Source: Pelomyxa schiedti (Eukaryota > Evosea > Pelobiontida > Pelomyxidae). Taken from it: DNA of 64,000 nucleotides. Numbering within the stretch: the first letter of the stretch is position 1; the number at the start of each line of letters is the position of its first letter. This document shows positions 33,401 to 42,886 of the stretch, piece after piece. The position numbers were made by a program, and so were the translations under genes. The notes under the pieces were generated by a model that saw only the letters and a list, made by a program, of their open reading frames with translations, had not been told where the DNA came from and did no database searches. The stretch is from positions 124,001-188,000 of the forward strand of contig JAHLWZ010000636.1 in NCBI GenBank assembly GCA_020536535.1, read 5' to 3'.

Positions 33401-35159
33401 TTTCTTCCACATTATAGTTTCCCAGTCAACAGCAACATATTCCACAAGTGGAAAAATTGGGGAGACAATTAGATTTACTCCCCAATCTTCAAAATTACTT
33501 TTTACCCCTCCATCACGCACAATCACCGTAACATCTAATGAATGCCCTGTCACAGTGCTACCATTCGAGGCATCTCTTGGAGTGTATGCGCGAAGTACCT
33601 ACATTGCCACTTCTAACTTAAAATAGGTTCCTACAAGGGCATGTCGTTCCTGCAATGGAGGGAGTGGAAATGACCGTCTCTACACAGGGCACAGAATCTA
33701 CTTTCACTGTTCTTACCGATAAACTGGGCAGCTATTCTGCAGGGCCTTTACCCAGTGGAATATCTTACTCTGTGGTGTGTACCGTTGCTTTTTGAGGTTG
33801 TTTTCACATCTCTAAGTCTTGTAACATGGCTGGCTTCAATTGTGTTCCATCGGGAGACGGAAACTTTCAAATTACGCAATTGATCAACTTAAGGGTTCGT
33901 GTAATGGAACCTGGTGAACCAGCCCAACCTCTTGCTGGGGTTCTTGTTTCAGTCTCCGGCATGCAGTTCCGCAGCAATAACTTTACACTCTCCAATGGAG
34001 CCGTGTTTTTGACTGGTCTGACACCTGGTCAATACTTCATTCGACCTGCTATGAAAGAGTATACCTTCACTCCCTCAACAATGGTACAGCACTTTTCGTT
34101 CCCAGTAAAAACTTAAAAAAAAAAAACCAAATAGCAAGTCGTGCTGGAGGAGGGGAAGGAGGATACTGATGTTTTATTTGATGCCAAGCGCGTTGCTTTC
34201 AGTGTCTTTGGCTCAGTTCATTTCCTAAATGGCGAACCTTTTTCGAATACCGCTGTTTTGGCAACTGCACCTGTAACCACATGCCTATCCCCCATTTTTT
34301 TTCTAATTTGTGTTAAGGGACATACCGAAGAAGCACACACCGACAGCACTGGACAATACCGAATTAGAGGCTTAGTTCCTAATACACCATACACCATAAC
34401 TCTGAAATCAACCGAAGACAAAGGTACGTTTCTTCACTTTTTACTATGTTAATGCCTTGCAAGGAATTTCACATTTGATGCCCAGCAAACACACTCTCAC
34501 TGTAGGACTTTTGGATAGTCATGGTGCTGATTTCATCGTCGTCACGGCACCAAATGACTGCGTTATATCAGGGACTGTTGATGCTTTACCTGAGGTACTG
34601 CAATATCTCACAGTCACCGCCTCTCCAACCACGGGGGCTGGTGCATCTGTTTCTGCATCACTTGGACCAAGTGACCACTTTGAACTCCACAAGTTGAAGC
34701 CCTTCCAAAAATATGACATCAGCGTTTCTGGTTCTGTACCAATGGGCATGCAGTGTGAGTGTTCCCCAATGCCAGCAACTACTGTTTTAGCAGGAGCTGA
34801 TGGGGCAGTGCACAAAACGCTAGAACTGTCTTATCCATGTGTCTCACATTTGGTATGGAGAATCCAAGAGATCTTTTACTTACACTTTGTAGGAAAAGGC
34901 AATGCAAGAAGAACCATCATCACCAATACTTCCTTTATTATTTTCTATTATTGTAGTCATTGCAGCCTATAACTGGACTGCAGTATGTTTCCCTTGTTAC
35001 CTGGAAAATTGGCTGACACCACCCAAGGTAAAACAAAAAGCTTCACAAACACTTCACCGTTTTGGAGTTTCTCTACCAAAATCCATAAATGAAGCAAAAG
35101 CCTACGCCGACAGTTTCGGAAAACGAGCCCCCAGAAGAGAAAAGAAGTTGAGATCATAA
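30495..35159 (+). CDS. NOMO: NOMO-like ER membrane protein
   Basis: Homologue of nodal modulator (NOMO), the large ER protein of repeated lumenal beta-sandwich domains that joins TMEM147 and nicalin at the translocon. ATG 30495 opens a signal peptide (NFALLVVVAVAATVILSSTA) followed by ATCGGFVRAD, the NOMO CGGFV signature. Repeated 'G.F.F..V..G.Y.L' units recur across about 20 exons, for example NFVFTEVPPGVYTLQVSLPG, GEFIFESVSCGQYTI, GEFCFESVPKGEYRI, TPDFKFSFTGLLSGTYKLQV and GQYRIRGLVPNTPYTI. Near the end lies a single membrane helix (LPLLFSIIVVIAAYNW), then a short basic cytosolic tail ending REKKLRS at TAA 35157-35159. Introns are 35-70 nt. Family call is firm; some internal exon boundaries are approximate. 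Confidence 0.9.
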
Positions 35160-35641
35160 ACTCTCCCAGTCCAGTACCACAACCCAAACCCACACGCACC
35201 TCCTCAAAGTAAAAAATTTTTTGTTGAGATGCTTTGCTCAACGGTACTGTAGTAGGGACGAGTAACACCCTATTGTATTTTACTTCTGTGGCAAAAAATA
35301 AAACAGATGGCGCTAGGAGTGGGCCTGGTGAGCAACAGTTTGAATCGCGGCCTGGAAGAAGCTGGAAACACTGGCTCCATCCATGCAGCTCACCTTTTTT
35401 TTGCAGGAGTGTGGTGTGAGGTGGGAAATGTGGGTTTGAACAGTGTTCTAGACAGACAAACCTCGAAGTAGGAGTATTTTTTGTTCTTGTCTTATGCACT
35501 TTCGTGCGTCTTCTGCTGTAACCTGATGAGACCGATGAAGATGAGAAATATCCAATGGGGAGCGCACTTCAAGACCCCCCCACCTTCGAAAAATTCGAAG
35601 TTTTAGAATGGAAATAAAGTTTTGTTGTTTAGCGGGTTAGG
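35160..35641. other. Non-coding flank with repeat copy
   Basis: Downstream of NOMO. Contains the first copy (35547-35622) of a ~76-bp sequence found again at 36616-36693. The only other frames are short and unconvincing. Confidence 0.4.
35547..35622. repeat. Direct repeat A, copy 1
   Basis: Starts ATATCCAATGGGG, contains a run of C and CACCTTCGAAAAATTCGAAG (a TTCGAAAAATTCGAA palindrome), ends GGAAATAAAGT. Nearly identical to 36616-36693. It lies 3' of the minus-strand duplicated locus and is probably its 3' untranslated region. Confidence 0.85.
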
Positions 35642-36551
35642 TTAGAAGACAGCGATCAGATTTGAGGAAATCCACGAAAAAAGCTGTGAAAAACGCAAAG
35701 TGGAGCGCCAATCAGGATCAACATTGCTCGAACCTATGGAGCCAGCTGCAGAGGATGCGTGGGTAAGTTGCTGCCTTTGTGGAGATGGAGGAGGAGGATT
35801 CTTTGCTGGCAGCACAGAGATTCCAATTAGGAGCTGTTTCTGAGCACAGTGCCACCTGATATTGCATTCCAAACCAGATGAGTAGTTCTTGTGGTTAAAT
35901 TTGGGATATTTGTGAGGATGTTAATGATCTTTTGATTTGCTGCAACTTTGGCATAATATGAAAGAGCCATCAGGTGTGCTGCCTGTGAAAATCACCTATC
36001 AAACTTTGAGGGGAGATCACACTTTTTTTTGATAAAGCACTTTAGTTTGCCATTTTCCAATTCCTTGATGGAGACACTGGGTCCATAATAAATGTGGGTG
36101 ACTAGAAGCACAGTTAGCCAGAACATGATACCCTTTGCAAATCCGTTAAGAAGAATGGCAATATATGTTGCTGGTACCCAGAGTTTTTCAGCAAGAGTTT
36201 CAATCAAATCAAGAAAAAGCTGAGATGAAGTTTGAGTGCATTGTGGTTGCACTTGGTTTGCAGGGTTTTCAGGGCATCGTGTCTTATTGTGCTCAAGAGA
36301 ACAACAGATACTACATCAACCCTTTTGGGTACGAGAACACTTAACAGGGCTGCTTGACTTCCCCCTAATATTAAATCAATAAACAACACAACTTTCAGTC
36401 ACCACTTTGTTGATGGCATCCATGGCACCCTAAGTGGTTTTTCAAAAGGAAAAAAAAAAAGAGCAGATTTCTGATAACCTCCAATCTCTGGAGGGTCAGC
36501 GCTTAGCGCACTACTCATAAGTAGGTTGGTTGTTTGAGACTGTGCAGCCAT
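35642..36551 (-). CDS. Putative small membrane protein, intact copy of a tandemly duplicated locus
   Basis: Not recognised. From ATG 36551 the frame reads MAAQSQTTNLLMSSALSADP. Further blocks on the same strand read GSQAALLSVLVPKRVDVVSV, VPATYIAILLNGFAKGIMFW, LTVLLVTHIYYGP and, near the end, a Pro/Gln/Ser-rich tail with SSNVDPDWRSTLRF, stopping at 35642. Splice joins were not all resolved. Support for coding comes from comparison with the second copy: across block 36268-36409 most differences are synonymous or conservative (V/I) in the frame containing LSVLVPK. The hydrophobic block suggests at least one membrane helix. Confidence 0.35.
36268..36409. repeat. Direct repeat B, copy 1
   Basis: Matches 36736-36877 with about nine differences, mostly transitions. 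Continuous with repeat C copy 1, which gives the ancestral uninterrupted junction CACTTTGTTGA. Confidence 0.85.
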
Positions 36552-36556
36552 TGGAT
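36410..36556. repeat. Direct repeat C, copy 1
   Basis: Matches 37881-38029, including the A-rich run and GATAACCTCCAATCTCTGG. It carries the first coding block of the duplicated locus. Copy 2 has a small deletion in the segment around GCACCCTAAGTG. Confidence 0.85.
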
Positions 36557-36615
36557 ATGTGGCTGTGTCCCAAATCTTCCTTTCTTCAAAAAAGAAAAGG
36601 GAAGAATATGGGACA

Positions 36616-36693
36616 ATATCCAATGGGGATATTGCGCACTTCTAGACCCCCCCCACCTTCGAAAAATTCGAAGTTTTAGAATGGAAATAAAGT
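36616..36693. repeat. Direct repeat A, copy 2
   Basis: Second copy of the 35547-35622 sequence, differing by a few bases and by a small insertion near GATATTGCG. It marks the 3' end of the second, damaged copy of the duplicated locus. Confidence 0.85.
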
Positions 36694-36735
36694 CTAGCTT
36701 TTCAATCCCAAACCAGACGAGTAGTTCTTGTGAAA

Positions 36736-36877
36736 TTTCAGGGCATCATGCCTTATTGTGCTCAAGAGAACGACAGATACCACATCAACCCCTTTGGGTA
36801 TGAGAATGCTTAACAGGGCTGCCTGACTTCCCCCTAATATTAAATCAATAAACAACACAACTTTCAGTCACCACTTT
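36736..36877. repeat. Direct repeat B, copy 2
   Basis: Second copy of 36268-36409. Its last five bases ACTTT (36873-36877) form the left target-site duplication of the inserted element. Confidence 0.85.
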
Positions 36878-37880
36878 TGGGGGTCAAATAACTCCAATTT
36901 CTTGGTTTTTGACACAACAATGCGACAATTTCGATTTTTTGACACAACGCTGTAGATTGTATCATTCTGCGAAATCTGTTACTAACATGTGGTCTGGAGC
37001 CAAGGTTTTAACGCTTTCGGGGTTGTTTTGGCTGAGGTGCTGTGGCAGTCTCCTTTGGAATGGGTGTCACTTGTGAAGCTGAAGGTCTGTGTTTGTGTGG
37101 CTGTTGCTGAGGAACAGCTTGTGCTTGCCTTTGAATGAAGGCACTGCTGTTTTTGTTGTTTCCATGTTTCCAGTTTTTGCAGCCCAGTCAGAGATGGCTT
37201 TCCTTTGTGCATTTGCAGATGACTTTCCTGCAATCTGTAAGTCTGTGTCAGTGAGATGCAGTGCAGCTTGTAATGTCAGCAGCAATTCAGAAAATAAATA
37301 TGACCAAAGAACAGCTGCCCTGTGCACACTTTCAGTCAATTCGTGCACAATCTTCAATCTTCTCTTTCTGTGATGCATAAAATGGTTCATTTTATGGTCT
37401 TGCTTCACCAGAGAAGAGATTACCCCTTGTGGAATTCCAATTTTCAGAAGAAAGCCTTGGTGGAGGAGGATTTGGGGTGTCAAAGATGTCGAAATGTGAA
37501 GCCAATGTTATAGTTTGGGACAATGGTGACTGTGGATGTGTGTTAGACCTCAAAACCATCATGCCACAACTTCTTATGCACTACCACATACCACAACAGT
37601 TTGCCCACAATCAAACAGGTTTTTTGTAATCAATTTAGGAGAATGATACAATCTGGTCCAGGTGCTGGAAAATTGTACTTTTTTTTTCCAGCACCCGTCT
37701 GGTTACCGCCACTTTTTGGGTTTCCTCAGTCCTAATGCCTCCTTTTTCACTGGGAACCAAGGGAAACACTGCTCACAGCTCTGTCCTACCTGCTCCCCCT
37801 GGTTCAACACGATTTTGACACCATCTGGACCAGATCCAGAATTTTCTTGTGTTTTTTGGGTAGAGTTGGTTTGACCCCCA
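36878..37880. mobile_element. DNA transposon-like insertion with terminal inverted repeats and 5-bp target duplication
   Basis: The 1003-bp segment begins TGGGGGTCAAA and ends TTTGACCCCCA, perfect 11-bp inverted repeats, with a weaker extension (AACTC on both ends). ACTTT flanks it on both sides (36873-36877 and 37881-37885). The paralogous empty site near 36405-36415 has a single ACTTT, which is direct evidence of insertion. Frames on both strands are short. The longest (minus strand, 37483-37067; HRKRRLKIVHELTESVHRAA) is not recognised as a transposase. Probably a non-autonomous or decayed element; superfamily not assigned. Confidence 0.8.
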
Positions 37881-38029
37881 ACTTTGTTGAGGGCATCCGT
37901 GGTTTTTCAAAAGGAAAAAAAAAAAAGAGCAGATTTCTGATAACCTCCAATCTCTGGAGGGTCAACGCTTAGCGCACTACTCAAGAGTAGGTTGGTTGTT
38001 TGAGACTGTGCAGGTACCCATTGGATATC
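37881..38029. repeat. Direct repeat C, copy 2
   Basis: Second copy of 36410-36556, beginning with the right ACTTT target duplication and ending about 60 bp before the start of the TRIM-Rab gene. It may overlap that gene's promoter. Confidence 0.85.
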
Positions 38030-38090
38030 ACAGCCACCCCCTTCCTCCAGAAGCTAAAGTTCTAAATAGTAAAATCCTTTGTTCGTGGAA

Positions 38091-41000
38091 ATGCAACAAA
38101 ACGACGTCGTCGGCGACGAAGAGGCGCAACAACCGACCAGTACCACGACCAAGACCCGGTGCGATGTGTGCACGAGGTTGCTGGAGGATCCCGTGGCGCT
38201 GGACTGCGGCCACTTCCTCTGCTCCCTCTGCGCCGAGGCAGCCCTCGCCGGCGCCCTCGTGGCCTCGCGCTTCCCCTCTGCCCCGCGCGCCCCTCCGTCT
38301 CTTGGCGCACCTTGCACACCCCCTCCTCCCACTCCTCCTCTCGCTCCTGCCGCCTGTCCCCCAGGGACCACGGCCTCGGCCACCCCCGACTGCCCAGCAC
38401 CACCACCACAGGCCTCCCTGCTGCCCCTCGCCGCGGCGGCCGCTGCTACCACAACCACCACACGCAGCGAAACCCCCGCCATGGACGACGACGAGGGCCC
38501 AGTCGAGGTCCCCCTCGCGTGCCCGCACCAGGGCTGCAAAGGTGGTGCAACGGTCGTCCGCCTCCGCGTGACGGCAGGCAGCGGGGAGCCCCCGTCCCAG
38601 GGCTCATCCGACGCGCCCAACACGCCCATGCAGGCACCAGGAGGCCCCGAGGAGTCGCCCAGCCCGAGCCTGGCACTGAGCCGGGGAATGAGGCGGGACT
38701 CGGCCCTGGCCGGGAGTGTCCGCGACCACATCGCCAGGGTGCGGGCGGCGCAGTCGCCGCTGTGCGAGTTCGCCGCGTGCGCCGACGACTCGCCTTCGGG
38801 GAAGTGCGAGGACGCGACTGTGAGGTGCGAGGGGTGCCGCGGCATGTGCTACTGCAGCGCGTGCTTTGGCAGGTGGCATTCTGGCTCCTCCAAGATGAAG
38901 GCTCATAAGGTAGGAGGCTACTTGTTTCATTTGCAGCTGCGAAGAGGATTGACTGTTTTTGTAGGCAACACCAATCCCCAAAGTGAAATCTCTCAAGCAA
39001 TTTTGTGGAGAGCACCCAACAAAGGAACTTGAGCTGTACTGCGCGGAATCAAACGGTGTAATATGTTCCACGTGCCACTGGTCGTCTGACAAACATACTG
39101 GTCATAGCCACATACCCCTTCACAAGTTCGTTGAATCACAAAAGGCAAGCATGAATGGTAAGTGGTGCCACCTTACATGTCGATACTGATAGTATTATGC
39201 AATGTGTTTTTACCAAGAACGTATTGAAATATTGAAATCCCATTATGGGAAGTGCGGTGCTGCCCTTTCTGCAATTTCCTCTGCCCGAAAGCAGATCCCT
39301 GTGGCATGTTCCCCCTTCAGAGTAAAAATTTCGTGTTTGACCTTGCCATATACAATAAAAGAAAGCTGAAATGAAGATTCTAGAGCTGCACAAAAAGGTT
39401 CTCGAAATGCAAAACACAACAGGTCGGTTGAAGTCACTACTTCACTCACACAAAAATTGCTAAATGAAGAACAACAGAGACAATGTTGCACCTCCAGGAG
39501 CAGGCGCTGATTTGCCACATGACTCAACAAAGAAATCTTCTTTCGTTTTTCTCAGATTCCATGGCCAATGAGGACCATGCTGGGTTGGTGTTTGCTTCCA
39601 GGGCCATCACCAACTTTGTGGATGTATGTCTCCCCGTATCACACATCATTCTTTGACTTCTACATGAAGTGTCTTGACCAAAATTCGAAATTGCTCCTTC
39701 CACTCTCAGTACAGCCCTCTGTTCTTGACGACATCGTTTTCCTAGAGTCTGAGAGAACCACAATTCAAAGAGAATTGTGCACACTTCTCAACACTGTCTC
39801 CAACTTGAAACAGTGAGAGTGTTGTCTGTTCCAAAACTCACTAACAATACCATACCACAACAATAAACAAGGAAACCGAAGGAGGGTTATGTCCAGTGTG
39901 TTGACTGCATGGGTGACTTCAGGATTCTGTGCCAGTCTCCACCTGGAAAAAGTTCGTTGAGACTATTTGTTGATAACCCTTTGATCCCGGTGTCATTCAA
40001 GCAGACGTTTGGGGTTCATTCGCTTCCGAAACCAGACACTCTCGACTGCTCCTCAACCATTTTCTTCGACTTCACACTCCCATCTGATGTGGAGGTCAAA
40101 TTGCCAACAGACGCACAGCCTGACTTGATGGAACTGAAGGAAATTTCACCCAAGCACTTCCACCTCTGGGCCAAGCTGAAAGCAACGAACGAATTGCACG
40201 GAGTCATCAAGTTTGTGATTGGGGATGCCACAGTTCCAAAGTTTGATGTCGTTCCGGGCCATGGTGTTGTCAATCTCCCTGCGATCATCCTCCTCGGTGT
40301 TGGTGTACTACTGCCGTTCAGTTACCTTGTAGAAGAGCCTCTACTGAAACTATTTGCCGGGCTTTCTCTTCAAGCAACGGTTATCCGAGTTGGAGCATGG
40401 AACAGCTGTGCACAGCTTGTTGTGCACTCATCTTCACCCTGCAACTGGCTTTCTCCACTCGGTGTTGCTTTATTGGCATTTGGAGAAACAGCAGGAGAAG
40501 AAGAAACAGGCCTCCTTGACATGTCTGGGCCTGAGTTGGAGGAGATTGGCCTGCATGATGAGATTCAACGAAGATTGAAAGGCTTTCCACTTTCCTCCAA
40601 GTTCCGTGATTTGCCTCAACCTGCACAGATTCCTCCATCTGAGGAGACTGTGAGGCCAAACGGATCCTGTGCTTCTTCTTCTTCGTTATCGTCATCAGGA
40701 GGAAGTGGAGTCGAAAGTGAACTCCGAGAAATGTTGACTCGATCGTCAGTCTTGAAACAGTTTGTTCCCTTCCTCTCCTCCTCCTCCTCTTCTCTGTTTC
40801 AAAACTCATTTTTCCCATTTTTGTCTTCTGTTCCTTCTGTGGAATGATGTCTCTCCTCTCTCCTTTTTTCCCCGATTCTGGATGATGGTGAACAGCAAGC
40901 CACTGTGTGGAAGTTTCCAGTGCATTGACATCATGTGCGACTTCCGCCCAATATGCTCCGGTTCGCACAATGCCAATCTTCAACTGTTCGTTGACAACCC

Positions 41001-42663
41001 AATGCTGATTGCCTCTGTGAAGCAGACTTTCATGCCTCCGAGTGTCCCATCACCGGATGCCTTCTTTGAATCGTACATCTTCTTTGATGTGTCGATTCCT
41101 TCTGGGGCGTCTTCATCTTTTCTGGAAATTCCCCTTGAGCTGGAAAAGGTAATGGAGCTGAAACGCATTTCTATAACGCACTTCCTTATCTGGTGTGAAC
41201 TTTCGACTGACAAGGAGGTCTGGACTGCAGTGAAGTTCGTTTTGGGGAATCCGTTCGCTGGCATAAGCAACGGCACCGTGATTCCTGGATATGGTGTTGT
41301 AGATGTCCCCGTCATCACTCTTCTAGGTGTTTCACTACTGGTGACTGCCCTTATTCCCCAAGAGCAAGTACGCTCATACTTTGTCAAAGCTGCCCCCAAA
41401 GTGGTTGTGCACCAGGTGGCCGCCCGCCACTCGACCATTGGTCAAATAACAGTGCAGCCCCTGGTTCCTTGTGCTTTTCTCTCTCCATTTGCTACTGCTC
41501 TTTGCTCGTCAAATATCGCACCTGATATTGAAGTGATGCCTGATGGCACCCCTCTGAAAGAACTGAAGGACTTCAAATTTCCCTTGATAATGAAGGAAAA
41601 GTTCGGAGCACCCCATCAGGAAACTACAACCAATCTTGCGGAAGAAATTACCATACAATTACCACTCCAATCCGAGAGCCAACCTCATAGGAAACGATTG
41701 CTAAAAATCATTTTACTTGGTGAAAGCGGGTTTGTTTTCTCGTCCAGCCATCGTACTCTTTTCTCACCAAAGATGACAATTTTTTGCCTACAGGGTTGGG
41801 AAGACAACAATAATGACCCAGTGTGCTTGAATGAATCTTTATGGGTACTTATGTGCTCACCCATTTTCATAGATATGTTCAGCATAAAGTTTCTTCCGGG
41901 TACAAGGCCACAATAGGTGCCGATTTCCTTACGAAGGTGTGTACTGTTCTCTTTTCTAGGGTTTTTTTTTCCCGCGTTGTTTTACCACAAGTACAGGAAG
42001 TGGTGATGGTTGACGGATTTATTTCAACGGCTCAGGTATTGCCTCAATTCCCTCATGATTTTTCTGCTTGAGTTCTTACGGATATTAAGATTTGGGACAC
42101 AGCTGGGCAGGAACGATTCCAGTCACTTGGGACTGCATTTTACCGAGGTTGTTCCTTTTACGATCCAGCGGAATTTTAACCAAGCACGAAAAGGTGCGGA
42201 CTGTTGCGTTCTGGTATTCGACGTTACTTGTAAACGAACATTTGAGCAACTTGATTCCTGGTGTTCTGAATTTATTGAGAAATCAGGCAAAGACGGCACA
42301 ATCTTCCCGTTTTTTGTTGTTGGAAACAAAATTGACTCACAAAACAACAGAGAGGTTTTATTTGCTCCTTTTTCAGTACCCACACGCACGCACGCACGCA
42401 CGCACGCAACCTCCTCAAACTGAATAATTATCACACACCTATCCCATGAATCGAACATTGCACAACAGGTAACAACTGAAGAAGCGCAACAATGGTGCAC
42501 AAGGAAAGGACCAAACTTCCACTTCTTCGAGGTTTGTTTGCCCTGTTGCACCCACGAGTTGTTCGCAACCTCAACAAAAAACCAGGTGAGTGGCAAGGAC
42601 AGCACCAACATCGACGCCCTCTTCCAGAAAGCCATGGATCTCACATTCCGATCGAATGCCTGA
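38091..42663 (+). CDS. TRIM-type RING/B-box protein fused to a Rab7-like GTPase
   Basis: ATG 38091. RING start [26 protein letters not shown], interrupted by a long Pro/Ala-rich insert, then [10 protein letters not shown]-box region 1: [25 protein letters not shown]-box 2: [33 protein letters not shown]. Coiled coil: [37 protein letters not shown]. Then come two copies of an unknown ~300-residue module, each starting 'LK-x-KP..G..QC.D.M.DFR' and sharing [16 protein letters not shown] / [10 protein letters not shown]. The last exons are Rab7-like: [92 protein letters not shown], stop TGA 42661-42663. In-frame splices join all parts: a CA|gtgaga donor ending one coil, CA|gtttgt ending module 1, and an uninterrupted exon from module 2 into the P-loop. 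The GTPase lacks C-terminal prenylation cysteines. TRIM23 (RING-B-box-ARF) is the closest known architecture. Confidence 0.78.
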
Positions 42664-42886
42664 AAGGCCACAAAGCCAAACCAAACATCTGAAAATCACC
42701 TGCTCGAGACCCACTGGGAACCATTTAAAAGATGGGGTAAATCCTGAAAAGTTTTAACCGTCATGTGTGTTTCTTAAAAAATAAACACCCTCGAACAAAA
42801 AACCAAACAAAAAAAAACAAAAAGCGGAAACAAAGAAAGCTCAAGCACCGCGACCCGTTTCGGGTGGATAGACAACAACTACATAG

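Larger units (their letters stand above)
36616..38029 (-). pseudogene. Second copy of the duplicated locus, disrupted
   Basis: Read on the minus strand, repeat C (38029-37881), repeat B (36877-36736), a short piece matching 35866-35900 (now 36705-36735) and repeat A (36693-36616) occur in the same order as in the neighbouring copy. Between C and B lies a ~1.0 kb transposon. About 365 bp corresponding to 35901-36267, with the membrane-helix block, and the exon at 35642-35860 are absent. The copy therefore cannot make the full product. Confidence 0.7.

Noticed and set aside
37067-37483. Minus-strand frame inside the transposon as a transposase
   Set aside because: Residues such as HRKRRLKIVHEL are only vaguely reminiscent of transposases; no catalytic triad could be identified.
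38028-38845. Several long minus-strand frames opposite the TRIM N-terminus
   Set aside because: They arise from high GC; the plus strand carries zinc-finger motifs and correct splice sites.
39820-40847. Module 1 as an independent gene starting at ATG 39909
   Set aside because: An in-frame splice from the coiled coil (CA|gtgaga to acaag|GAAACCG) gives [12 protein letters not shown], matching the [12 protein letters not shown] start of module 2, so both are better seen as parts of one gene.
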